In this document: piece by piece, positions 34,584-42,631 of the stretch
How positions within the stretch are numbered: the first letter of the stretch is position 1
Layout of the letters: the number at the start of each line of letters is the position of its first letter
Assembly (NCBI GenBank): GCA_051891855.1
Contig: JBJFFP010000048.1
Location: 1-64,000, forward strand
Direction of reading: 5' to 3'
DNA: 64,000 bases
From: SFDP01 sp051891855
GTDB taxonomy: Bacteria; Bacillota; Clostridia; Lachnospirales; Lachnospiraceae
Notes under the pieces: model-generated
The model's input: the letters and a program-made list of their open reading frames with translations, nothing else
The model's database searches: none
Told to the model about the DNA's origin: nothing
Position numbers and translations under genes: made by a program

Positions 34584-35084
34584 TTAATCTCTTGTAATTC
34601 CCAAAAGCTGCAGGATTTCCTCTTGTCGTCTTACCATAAGAGCTTCTTCTTCCTCCTCCATATGGTCATAGCCGCAAAGATGCAACATGCTATGGACAAC
34701 CAGAAAAGCAAATTCTCTTTTGAGGCTGTGACCATAGTGCTCGGCCTGTTCCTTAAGCTTGTCCACAGAAATCACTATCTCTCCCATAATCAATTCTCCC
34801 GAATCCGGATCGAAGTAGCCTGCCGGCATTTCTTCCACTTGGGAAAAATCCGATACATGATCAAAAAAAAGATTGGGAAAGGAAAGAACATCCGTAGCAG
34901 CATCAATTTCCCTGGTTTCACGATTGATTTCCCTAATTCTCTCATTATCCGTCAACAGAAGGCTGACCTGTGCTTCATAGGGACAATTTTCCTCATCCAA
35001 AACTCTTTCTGCCACAAGGGAAAACAGCTCCTTCCACTCAAAATCCATATTCACTTCAGTTTCACTTTCAGCGTAAAAAGTCAT
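34584..35084 (-). CDS. ybeY: Endoribonuclease YbeY (rRNA maturation)
   Basis: YbeY is a zinc-dependent endoribonuclease for 16S rRNA 3'-end maturation and quality control. The 166-residue protein has the conserved EIREIN/RETREIDAATDVLSFP region, GEIVIS, and the metal-binding motif HSMLHLCGYDH. Start ATG at 35084 (MTFYAES) has GAGGAG ten bases upstream and matches the usual N terminus of Clostridial homologues. It overlaps the end of the PgpH-like gene. The usual downstream dgkA, cdd and era are replaced by a flippase gene. Confidence 0.94.
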   Translation of the reverse strand: MTFYAESETEVNMDFEWKELFSLVAERVLDEENCPYEAQVSLLLTDNERIREINRETREIDAATDVLSFPNLFFDHVSDFSQVEEMPAGYFDPDSGELIMGEIVISVDKLKEQAEHYGHSLKREFAFLVVHSMLHLCGYDHMEEEEEALMVRRQEEILQLLGITRD

Positions 35085-36291
35085 AGTAAAGCTTCTCCTC
35101 AATGTACACCTTCTCCATAATGCGCAGCTCTTTAATGGAAATATCGCAGAGGATAAGGGAATCTCCCATTATCAGCTCATCAAAAATCTCAGTGATCATT
35201 TCCCGGTAAGGAATTTCTTCATTGGGCTTCTCCTTCTGTGCTTTGCGAATACGGCTGATTACCTGATCGGAGGTAAGCACCACACAGGACTCCTTAGAGC
35301 CATAAACTCCCTGTATACACTCCTCCATCAATACCTTTAATTCCTCCGGAAATCCATAGCTTTCCTGCAGAGGAAGAAAGCCCTCGTCCTCCTGTTGGGA
35401 GCGAGTGGACTGAGCAAGCTTATAATAATAGGAACAGCCCTTTACCGCTTTATCATTGATATGAAGTCTCTTGGATATCCGGTCCCCCAGATAAGCTCTG
35501 TGTACTGCCTCAAAATATTGCTCCTTATCCTTTTCCTTTAATTTTGCCAGCAATGTAAATTCCGGATCATTGATTTCCTCATATTTATCCTGAATATGAT
35601 ACATGGCCAAATGGCTGAAGTATTTTAAGATTAAAAACAACAGCATCAGATTAATAAACAGATTCAAGATGGGTAAAATCAGAATTTCAATGTGCAGCGG
35701 CTGGTTTTCAAAAATAACCAGATAAGCCGTCTGCAGACAAAGGGAGCTGAGTGCAGAAAGAAACAAAGGCTCTCCAACCCTGAAATCCACATCCAGATTA
35801 CGAAAAAGGGAGATACCTACCAGACCGATCATAAAATAAAAGAAAAAATTATACATAGTGGTATCCGGGCTAAGGCTTACCGTAATCATTAGAAGGGTGC
35901 TCCCTGCTGCTAACCCGATGAAAGAATTACTGAACATGGAAAGCAAGACCATTACCGAAAGAAAGGCCCAGCTTCCCACCGGGAGAAAAATCATGATTCC
36001 TGCAAGCAGATAGCAAACAAAAAATATTCCGAAAAAACGAATCTGATGTTTTTCGTTGTCATACTGCAGGGTATGTCCAAAAACACTCTGATACCACAAA
36101 AACAGAACCACCATTCCCCCCATTATCAGGGCGATGGTATTTCTCATAATTTCTGCTGTCGGTCTGTTTAAATAGAAGGTAAGGAAGGCAGTTATTATCC
36201 CCATAAGCAAAAGGATACCGATACTAGCGACTACCTCTTTTATTTTCTCCACGCTTTCTACTGGTTTTTTCTTTTGATTCATATGCATCAT
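35068..36291 (-). CDS. PgpH/YqfF-like 7TM protein with degenerate HD domain
   Basis: By position (phoH - this gene - ybeY) and layout this corresponds to PgpH, the membrane cyclic-di-AMP phosphodiesterase. It has about seven to eight helices (residues 20-235) followed by a cytoplasmic HD-like domain. It is only 407 residues versus about 700: the large extracellular 7TMR-HDED domain between the first two helices is missing. In PgpH the metal-binding motif reads YYHDIGK; here the aligned segment is YYYKLAQ (288-294), so His and Asp are both lost, and of the preceding HH pair only His264 remains. Phosphodiesterase activity is therefore unlikely. The ATG cluster at 36291/36288 lies inside phoH after AAAGG. 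Confidence 0.75.
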   Translation of the reverse strand: MMHMNQKKKPVESVEKIKEVVASIGILLLMGIITAFLTFYLNRPTAEIMRNTIALIMGGMVVLFLWYQSVFGHTLQYDNEKHQIRFFGIFFVCYLLAGIMIFLPVGSWAFLSVMVLLSMFSNSFIGLAAGSTLLMITVSLSPDTTMYNFFFYFMIGLVGISLFRNLDVDFRVGEPLFLSALSSLCLQTAYLVIFENQPLHIEILILPILNLFINLMLLFLILKYFSHLAMYHIQDKYEEINDPEFTLLAKLKEKDKEQYFEAVHRAYLGDRISKRLHINDKAVKGCSYYYKLAQSTRSQQEDEGFLPLQESYGFPEELKVLMEECIQGVYGSKESCVVLTSDQVISRIRKAQKEKPNEEIPYREMITEIFDELIMGDSLILCDISIKELRIMEKVYIEEKLYYDFLR

Positions 36292-37237
36292 ATGCCTTTA
36301 CAATTTTTTGTACCAAAGGATGGCGAACAACATCCTTACTGGTGAGACGGCAAAAGGAAATTTCGTCTACCTTTGCCAATACCTTAACCGCCACATCCAG
36401 CCCCGACTGCACTCCGGCAGCAAGGTCTTTCTGTGAAGCATCTCCGGTAATAACCACTTTAGAGCCAAAGCCGATTCTGGTTAAAAACATCTTCATCTGT
36501 GCCGGAGTGGTATTTTGCGCTTCATCCAGAATAATGAAGGCATTATCCAGAGTTCTTCCCCTCATATAGGCGAGAGGGGCAACCTCAATCAGTCCCTTTT
36601 CCATATTTTTGGTGAAGCTTTCCGCCCCCATAATCTGATAAAGGGCATCATACAGCGGGCGTAGATAGGGATCTACCTTACTTTGAAGGTCTCCAGGCAA
36701 AAATCCCAGCTTTTCTCCTGCCTCAATGGCCGGTCTGGTCAGAATGATTCGTTCAACTTCATTATTTTTAAAGGCCGTAATGGCCAGTGCCATAGCCAGA
36801 TAGGTCTTTCCTGTTCCTGCAGGCCCCATTCCGAAAACAATCATCTGTTTGCGAATCGCATCGGCATACTGCTTCTGACCCAGAGTTTTCGGCTTAATGG
36901 GCCTGCCGCTGATGGTATGACAAATTAAATCACTGTCAATATCTACCAATACCTCTTCTTTCTCCTCCATGGACATAGCTATGGCATAATCAATATTTTG
37001 TTCTTCTATGGAATTTCCTCTTTTAGAAAGCTCCCAAAGCTTGAGCAAAACCCTGGTTCCCCGTTCAACTGCCTTCTCAGTCCCCATCAGCTTGATTCCC
37101 TCATCCCGATTGACAATAGAAATACCGAAGGCCCTTTCCAACTTCCTTGCATGACAATCAAACTGCCCAAAAATATTCCTGCTGTGCTCAAGTGGTATAG
37201 GCAGAAATTCTTCTTTTTCCAATCTTTTCCCTCTCAT
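36224..37237 (-). CDS. phoH: PhoH-family ATPase (YbeZ type)
   Basis: A 337-residue P-loop ATPase paired with YbeY in rRNA processing in many bacteria. An N-terminal KH-like region (about 15-80) precedes the PhoH core: GPAGTGKTYLAMALA, RPAIEAGEKLGFLPGD, FIILDEAQNTTPAQMKMFLTR and VITGDASQKDL. The basic C-terminal tail is typical. Order yqfC-yqfD-phoH-(PgpH)-ybeY matches B. subtilis. Confidence 0.95.
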   Translation of the reverse strand: MRGKRLEKEEFLPIPLEHSRNIFGQFDCHARKLERAFGISIVNRDEGIKLMGTEKAVERGTRVLLKLWELSKRGNSIEEQNIDYAIAMSMEEKEEVLVDIDSDLICHTISGRPIKPKTLGQKQYADAIRKQMIVFGMGPAGTGKTYLAMALAITAFKNNEVERIILTRPAIEAGEKLGFLPGDLQSKVDPYLRPLYDALYQIMGAESFTKNMEKGLIEVAPLAYMRGRTLDNAFIILDEAQNTTPAQMKMFLTRIGFGSKVVITGDASQKDLAAGVQSGLDVAVKVLAKVDEISFCRLTSKDVVRHPLVQKIVKAYDAYESKEKTSRKRGENKRGSR

Positions 37238-37250
37238 TTCCCTTCAGTAA

Positions 37251-38456
37251 CTAATCTTCCTGCTCCAGCTGTGTCGCAAGATTATGCAGCTGAAGAACCG
37301 TAATATTTCCCTCTAAGGTTAGAAAATCACTATTAGGTATTATTTTAACATTTTTTTCAATAATTTGTACCCCTTTTTTCTCCAAAGCCTCTATTATTTT
37401 TTCAAACCTCTTCTCTAATATCTTTTCCCCTTCTGCCCGGGTATATGTTGAATCCCGCAAAGAATATTCCCGATACAGCCTCCTGCAGATGCATACAGGC
37501 AGAGAAATATCCCCCAGCAAAGTAATATTTTCCCGTTCTTCTATAAGGTCATATTGCTCAAAGGGAATCCTGCGAAAATCCACACCAAGCTTCCTTCCGC
37601 CAATCTCCAGATAGGTTTTTTCTCTTTCCTTCCCGGAATATTCTCTTTTTTCATAGGAAAGCAGAAGCTCTTCTTTTATGGGTATCGTATAGTTGATCCA
37701 GACATCTCCGTCACTTTGATAATAGTCAATCTGCTTTATTTCTCCGTTTTCATCGGTGACGGGTACCTTTCCTTCAATAAGAGTATCCCCCTTTTTCACC
37801 TGATCTCCTCTTTTTACCAGTGCAGTTCCCTGACGAATCAGAATATCTGTTACAGTTCCTTCTACCGGACTGATGAGATTAATTCCCGAAAGATTTCTTC
37901 GTTTTTCATCCCATACATCAGTCTCCTTTATCCGGATATCCAGGCGAGTTCCCTCAATGCTAACCGATATCCAGTTGATTTCCTCATATTCCTCTCTCAA
38001 TTTCATTTCCAGCTGGGCAAAAGGAATACGACTGATGGGCATGCCGATATGTATCCCCTGCTCCTGAAGATAGTCCATAATCACGTCTTGCGTTACCCGA
38101 TAGCTTCCGCTGATTTCCACCGACCAGAGAAAGTGTGAAAGAAAGAAAAGTAAAATGAGACAGATAAAAGGCCCGGCTATGAACAGCTTTCTCTTTTTCT
38201 GTTTTCTCAGGTGAAAAAGAAGTCCCTTCTTCTCCTTGATTTTCAGACGGCTATCCGTCTTTTTGGCAATATCCTTAATCCGAAAAAAATCCTCCGCTTT
38301 CATTTTGGCAGAGTATCCTTCATCCTCCCAAAAGATGTCCCAAAGATATATTCCTCTATTGGCACAGAGGTTAAAAAAACGATTGACCTGGGAACCGGTA
38401 ATCCACACCGTCAAATATCCCCTGATACGGGGAGAGAGCATTTTTTGGTTATTCAT
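37251..38456 (-). CDS. yqfD: Sporulation protein YqfD
   Basis: YqfD (SpoIVA-cluster-independent, sigma-E regulon in Bacillus) is required for efficient sporulation and acts in the mother-cell membrane. The 401-residue protein has a cytoplasmic N-terminal domain with GYLTVWITGSQVNRFFNLCANRGIYLWD, a membrane helix at about 93-112 and an extracytoplasmic part resembling POTRA/stage IV proteins (EISGSYRVTQDVIMDYLQEQGIHIGMP). Its presence is good evidence of a spore-former. It overlaps yqfC by 8 bases. Confidence 0.92.
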   Translation of the reverse strand: MNNQKMLSPRIRGYLTVWITGSQVNRFFNLCANRGIYLWDIFWEDEGYSAKMKAEDFFRIKDIAKKTDSRLKIKEKKGLLFHLRKQKKRKLFIAGPFICLILLFFLSHFLWSVEISGSYRVTQDVIMDYLQEQGIHIGMPISRIPFAQLEMKLREEYEEINWISVSIEGTRLDIRIKETDVWDEKRRNLSGINLISPVEGTVTDILIRQGTALVKRGDQVKKGDTLIEGKVPVTDENGEIKQIDYYQSDGDVWINYTIPIKEELLLSYEKREYSGKEREKTYLEIGGRKLGVDFRRIPFEQYDLIEERENITLLGDISLPVCICRRLYREYSLRDSTYTRAEGEKILEKRFEKIIEALEKKGVQIIEKNVKIIPNSDFLTLEGNITVLQLHNLATQLEQED

Positions 38457-38745
38457 AAGCTACCTCATGGATTAAGCCGCATATCTTCATTTCTTCTTTG
38501 GTATAACAGGCAATCCTAAGCTTTTTTCCCGTTATCCGAATTTGATAATGCTTTCCCTGAATCAAAATACAATCTTCCCGGTAATCCAGAATACCGGTAT
38601 AGTTCTCAACCGTCACTTCTCGGTTTCCCATTATGGTAATAATAGAAGCTCCCAAAAGAATATCTTTCGGGAGCTCTAAAAATTCGGTTATTTTCTCCGG
38701 GGAAAGAATATCCCTCCCCTCCTGATTCACTGTCTTTTTCTTCAT
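38449..38745 (-). CDS. yqfC: YabP/YqfC-family sporulation protein
   Basis: The 98-residue protein matches the YabP/YqfC family: a short N terminus, LPKDILLGASIITIMGNREVTVENYTGILDY and IRITGKKLRI. B. subtilis YqfC is made in the mother cell under sigma-E. No Shine-Dalgarno sequence precedes the ATG at 38745, which is unusual in this window. A sigma-E-like -10 only about five bases upstream would give an almost leaderless mRNA; coupling with upstream rlmH is another option. Confidence 0.9.
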   Translation of the reverse strand: MKKKTVNQEGRDILSPEKITEFLELPKDILLGASIITIMGNREVTVENYTGILDYREDCILIQGKHYQIRITGKKLRIACYTKEEMKICGLIHEVAYE

Positions 38746-38750
38746 ATTCT

Positions 38751-38778
38751 ATTATATGAGGAAAAAAACTATTTATGA
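38751..38778 (-). promoter_or_regulatory. Possible sigma-E-type promoter for yqfC-yqfD
   Basis: On the minus strand TCATAAA (38772-38778) and CATATAAT (38751-38758) match most positions of the sigma-E pattern KMATATT / CATACAMT, with 13 bases between. Spacing is a little short and the start codon is very near, so this is a weak call. Confidence 0.3.
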
Positions 38779-39248
38779 TAAGGTTCATGATTGATGATTC
38801 TATAAGCCCGGTAAATCTGTTCCAGTAAAATTACCCGCATCAGCTGATGTGGAAAGGTCATAGCGGAAAAGCTTATCTTTAAGCTACAGCGATTAAGCAC
38901 GTCCTGATGAAGCCCCAGTGAACCGCCGATAACAAAGGCCAGCCAACTATTGCCCTGTATACCTGCTTTTTCGATTGTGTCTGCAAAACGGAGGGAATCA
39001 AGAGCTTTGCCGTTGATGGCAAGAGCAAAGGTCTGCATTCCCGGCTGAATAGCCTTGAGAATCCTTTCCCCTTCCTTTTTTCGAATATTTTCCTCTTCCC
39101 GTTCTCCTGCGGTATCAGGAGTTTTTTCATCAGCAACCTCAATGATTTCCAGCTTGCAGTATTTGGAAAGCCTTTTTGCATACTCCGTAAGGGCATCCCG
39201 ATAGAAGCTCTCCTTAATCTTTCCCACGGCAATAATGGTAATTTTCAT
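38769..39248 (-). CDS. rlmH: 23S rRNA pseudouridine-1915 N3-methyltransferase RlmH
   Basis: RlmH is a SPOUT methyltransferase that methylates pseudouridine 1915 in 23S rRNA helix 69, a site modified by RluD, whose likely homologue is at 1774-2694. The 159-residue protein shows ITIIAVGKIKESFY, FVIGGSLGLHQDVL for SAM binding and the C-terminal LLEQIYRAYRIINHEPYHK. It begins immediately after the nfnB stop codon, without a clear ribosome site, suggesting coupling. Confidence 0.96.
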   Translation of the reverse strand: MKITIIAVGKIKESFYRDALTEYAKRLSKYCKLEIIEVADEKTPDTAGEREEENIRKKEGERILKAIQPGMQTFALAINGKALDSLRFADTIEKAGIQGNSWLAFVIGGSLGLHQDVLNRCSLKISFSAMTFPHQLMRVILLEQIYRAYRIINHEPYHK

Positions 39249-40634
39249 CTATTTTTTACTCAGATACTCATCAATTCCCTTGGCAGCAGCCTTTCCGGCA
39301 CCCATAGCAAGAATGACGGTGGCTGCACCGGTCACCGCATCTCCACCGGCAAATACACCCTCTTTACTGGTTCTTCCCAGCTCTTCATCTGCCACAATAC
39401 ACTTCCATTTATTGATTTCCAGACCTTCCGTAGTAGAGGAAATCAAAGGATTGGGACTGGTACCCAGAGACATGATTACCACATTTACTTCCATCGTAAA
39501 ATCAGATCCCTCTTTTACCACGGGACGTCTTCTGCCGGAAGAATCAGGCTCACCCAATTCCATTCGTACACACTTCATTCCGCATACCCAGCCGTTTTCA
39601 TCCACAAGAATCTCAGTGGGATTGGTCAGCAGATCAAAAATAATCCCTTCTTCTTTAGCATGGTGAATTTCCTCCACACGGGCAGGAAGCTCTTCCTCAC
39701 TTCTTCGATAGACAATGTGTACCTCTGCCCCCATACGAAGTGCGGTACGGGCGGCATCCATGGCCACGTTTCCTCCGCCGATTACGGCCACCTTACCTCC
39801 ACGTATAATGGGGGTAGAAGAATTTTCATCAAAGGACTTCATTAAATTGGCTCTGGTCAGGTATTCATTAGCTGAAAATACCCCGTTGGCATTTTCACCG
39901 GGAATACCCATGAATTTAGGAAGACCGGCACCGGAACCTATGAAAACGGCTTCAAAGCCTTCTTCCTCCATTAATTCATCAATGGTCACGGATTTTCCCA
40001 CAACCACATTGGTTTCAATCTTAACTCCCAGGGATTTTACATTTTCAATTTCCTTTGCCACTACCGCTTCCTTAGGCAGACGGAACTCAGGAATACCGTA
40101 AACCAAAACACCGCCCACTTCATGAAGGGCCTCAAAAATGGTCACCTCATAGCCCATTCTGGCCAGATCACCTGCACAGGTAAGGCCGGCAGGGCCGGAA
40201 CCGATTACGGCTACCTTTTTCCCTTTTTTCTCCCTTGCCCCTTCCGGTTTGATTCCGTTTTGACATGCCCAGTCCGCTACAAAGCGCTCCAACTTGCCGA
40301 TGGATACAGGATCCCCTTTAATACCGCGGACACATACACCTTCACACTGGGTTTCCTGCGGACATACACGTCCACAGACTGCCGGCAGTGCAGAGGATTC
40401 ACTGATAATCTGATATGCCGCCTCAATATCTCCGGCCACTACCTTCTGCAGGAAGGCAGGAATATTAATGGAAACCGGACATCCCTGAATACAATGGGCA
40501 TTCTTACAGTTAATACACCTGGAAGCCTCAGCTCTGGCTTCCTCCAGGGTATAGCCTAAACACACTTCATCAAAATTGGTTGCTCTTATTTTTGCCTCCT
40601 GTTCCTTCACCGGAACCTTTGTTAATACATCCAT
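39249..40634 (-). CDS. nfnB: NfnB / NADPH-dependent glutamate synthase small-subunit-family flavoprotein
   Basis: The 461-residue protein has an N-terminal region with cysteines for two [4Fe-4S] clusters (CINCKNAHCIQGCP, CGRVCPQETQCEGVC) and two nucleotide-binding motifs (VIGSGPAGLTCAGDLA, AVIGGGNVAMDAARTA). Alone it would be labelled GltD/GltA-like. The partner 28 bases upstream is NfnA-like, so the pair is best read as NfnAB, the flavin-based bifurcating NADH-dependent ferredoxin:NADP oxidoreductase known from Clostridium kluyveri. ATG at 40634 has GGAGG before it. No large glutamate synthase subunit is nearby. Confidence 0.88.
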   Translation of the reverse strand: MDVLTKVPVKEQEAKIRATNFDEVCLGYTLEEARAEASRCINCKNAHCIQGCPVSINIPAFLQKVVAGDIEAAYQIISESSALPAVCGRVCPQETQCEGVCVRGIKGDPVSIGKLERFVADWACQNGIKPEGAREKKGKKVAVIGSGPAGLTCAGDLARMGYEVTIFEALHEVGGVLVYGIPEFRLPKEAVVAKEIENVKSLGVKIETNVVVGKSVTIDELMEEEGFEAVFIGSGAGLPKFMGIPGENANGVFSANEYLTRANLMKSFDENSSTPIIRGGKVAVIGGGNVAMDAARTALRMGAEVHIVYRRSEEELPARVEEIHHAKEEGIIFDLLTNPTEILVDENGWVCGMKCVRMELGEPDSSGRRRPVVKEGSDFTMEVNVVIMSLGTSPNPLISSTTEGLEINKWKCIVADEELGRTSKEGVFAGGDAVTGAATVILAMGAGKAAAKGIDEYLSKK

Positions 40635-40662
40635 TGCTTTTCCTCCATTTATCCCACTTACC

Positions 40663-41541
40663 TTAGTTGCAGTTTCCACAGCCGCCATGATGGGTGTTTC
40701 CTTCTTTTTCCTTCAGAAAAGCTCTTCCCTCGGCAGTTTTGTATATCTGCTGACGCTTCATTGCCTCATCAAAATTCACCAGATGGCCGTCAAATTCCGG
40801 CCCATCAACACAGGCAAATTTAATCTCATCTCCCACAGTCACACGACAGGCCCCGCACATTCCGGTTCCGTCCACCATAATGGGATTCAGGCTGACAACG
40901 GTAGGAATATCCAGCTCCTTCGTTAAAAGACTGACAAATTTCATCATAATCATAGGACCAATGGCAATACACAGGTCATATTTATTTCCCTGCTCCACCA
41001 GCTCCTGAATGGTATTGGTTACCATCCCCTTCCTTCCATAGGAGCCGTCATCCGTAGTGACATAAAGATTTCCTGCCACTGCCGCCATCTCTTTTTCCAG
41101 AATCAATAAATCTTTTGTCTTGGCCCCTATAATTACATCTGCCAAAGCTTTCTGCTCATGAAGCCATTTTACCTGGGGATATACGGGAGCGGTACCTACA
41201 CCGCCGGCAACAAACAGAATCTTTTTTGCTCTCAGTGCTTCCGAAGTTTCATGAATCAATTCGGAGGCACAACCTAAAGGTCCTACAAAATCACGGAAGC
41301 TGTCCCCAGTGGTAAGGTTGGCCATTCTCAGGGTTTCTGCGCCAACAATCTGGAAAACAATGGTAACGGTTCCTTCTTCCCGGTTATAATCACAAATAGT
41401 CAGGGGAATTCGTTCCCCCTCATCATCTATCCTTACAATAATGAACTGCCCAGGCTGACATTTTTTAGCTACTCTGGGAGCCTCCACATCCATAAGATAG
41501 ATATTCTCAGCCAACTTTTTGGCTCTTATGATCTTGTACAT
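40663..41541 (-). CDS. nfnA: NfnA, FAD/NAD-binding ferredoxin-NADP reductase subunit
   Basis: A 292-residue protein of the PyrK/ferredoxin-NADP-reductase fold: an N-terminal FAD domain (PGQFIIVRIDDEGERIPLTI), the NAD-binding FVAGGVGTAPVYPQ and a C-terminal [2Fe-2S] site GMCGACRVTVGDEIKFACVDG. With NfnB it should couple NADH and reduced ferredoxin oxidation to NADP reduction, providing NADPH for synthesis. It has been called sulfide dehydrogenase or dihydroorotate dehydrogenase electron-transfer subunit. The downstream gene is nfnB. Confidence 0.9.
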   Translation of the reverse strand: MYKIIRAKKLAENIYLMDVEAPRVAKKCQPGQFIIVRIDDEGERIPLTICDYNREEGTVTIVFQIVGAETLRMANLTTGDSFRDFVGPLGCASELIHETSEALRAKKILFVAGGVGTAPVYPQVKWLHEQKALADVIIGAKTKDLLILEKEMAAVAGNLYVTTDDGSYGRKGMVTNTIQELVEQGNKYDLCIAIGPMIMMKFVSLLTKELDIPTVVSLNPIMVDGTGMCGACRVTVGDEIKFACVDGPEFDGHLVNFDEAMKRQQIYKTAEGRAFLKEKEGNTHHGGCGNCN

Positions 41542-41621
41542 TGTTCCTCCATTCCGCCCTCAGGCATATGTACCTTATTCAGGTAGTATTTTTATAAACG
41601 ATATTGAAATAAGCTTAAATT

Positions 41622-41650
41622 ATCTTAATTCATTCCGAAAAAAAACGCAA
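41622..41650 (-). promoter_or_regulatory. Candidate promoter for nfnA-nfnB
   Basis: TTGCGT (41645-41650), a 17-base spacer and TAAGAT (41622-41627) on the minus strand. The -35 is weak. It lies in the 118-base gap before nfnA, which also has an eight-T run within the spacer. Confidence 0.35.
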
Positions 41651-41659
41651 CCCGTATTG

Positions 41660-42574
41660 TTAAATTTCTTTCAAACCATACTGGGCATTTCCTTCAGATA
41701 TTAATCGAAAGCATTCTCCCGTGATTACTTCCACTGCATAGTAATTGCCTGTTCTGCGATTAATCTCATTTTCCAGATAGTGTTCGGCAAAGATAAAATA
41801 ATGATTATCTCCAATTAATAAAGGATAACGATAGAAATATCGGTTTACACCATAGTAATCAGCTAATGCTCCATTTTTATCCAAGATAAGCCCCTTTTTG
41901 ATGTTTTCCTGAATCAGTATATTTTCTGCTTCCTCCTGGGTGATTCCGGTTTTAATATTCAGCAAATATTCCCGCCCAATCAACTCTCCTTCAAAGCCCT
42001 GGGGAGAAACGGCCATAAAGGTAAACCGGCTTTCTCCCAGGGGCATGGGGATAGGCTCCCGATACAGGGTATTTTCTCTTGTAGGTATTGTTCCGTCCGT
42101 CGTATAATAAATCTGAACACCTTCTTGTACATCAACCATAATAAATTCTGCCTGATCATAGGTTCCGCTCTCCGGCCAAACCACCGGTGTGGGGAAAAGA
42201 GCCGTGATAATTTCCTCTTGCAATTCCCTTATGCTATCGGATAAATCAAGGGCATTCTTATATACTGCCGGGAGCGGATGAGTTTTGTTTCCAAGCATCA
42301 TAGGCTTACCCACTGCAGTATCCGAATAAATGTTCATACCGATTCTTATTCCCATAAGTACAAGGAGTAGACACAGCAGCACTACTTTACCATATGCCGG
42401 CTTCTTTTTTTTCTCTTCTAATGGAGATTCTTCTGTCAATCCGGATAAGAATTCCCGTATACTGATTTCCAGCTCCGGTTCATAATCAGGGACAACCCGG
42501 TATTCAGCTCCGCAGACATCACAATATAAGTTTCCCACCGATATGACGGCTCCGCACTTCTGACATTTCACCAT
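41660..42574 (-). CDS. Zinc-ribbon membrane protein with chitobiase-type C-terminal repeat
   Basis: The 304-residue protein opens with a double CxxC zinc ribbon (Cys4, 7, 18, 21), then a membrane helix at about 65-90 and an extracytoplasmic region. Around residues 145-210 lies a segment IYYTTDGTIPT...ENTLYREPIPMPLG that fits the chitobiase/beta-hexosaminidase C-terminal (CHB_HEX_C) fold, often a substrate-binding or structural beta-sandwich, not catalytic. The remainder is unrecognised. Start ATG at 42574 is uncertain. Similar zinc-ribbon/CHB proteins occur in Lachnospiraceae without known roles. Confidence 0.7.
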   Translation of the reverse strand: MVKCQKCGAVISVGNLYCDVCGAEYRVVPDYEPELEISIREFLSGLTEESPLEEKKKKPAYGKVVLLCLLLVLMGIRIGMNIYSDTAVGKPMMLGNKTHPLPAVYKNALDLSDSIRELQEEIITALFPTPVVWPESGTYDQAEFIMVDVQEGVQIYYTTDGTIPTRENTLYREPIPMPLGESRFTFMAVSPQGFEGELIGREYLLNIKTGITQEEAENILIQENIKKGLILDKNGALADYYGVNRYFYRYPLLIGDNHYFIFAEHYLENEINRRTGNYYAVEVITGECFRLISEGNAQYGLKEI

Positions 42575-42631
42575 TAATATTCTCACATTTCCAACTGCTG
42601 CTCCTTTATGCAGTTTCCTGTTTATTCTCTC

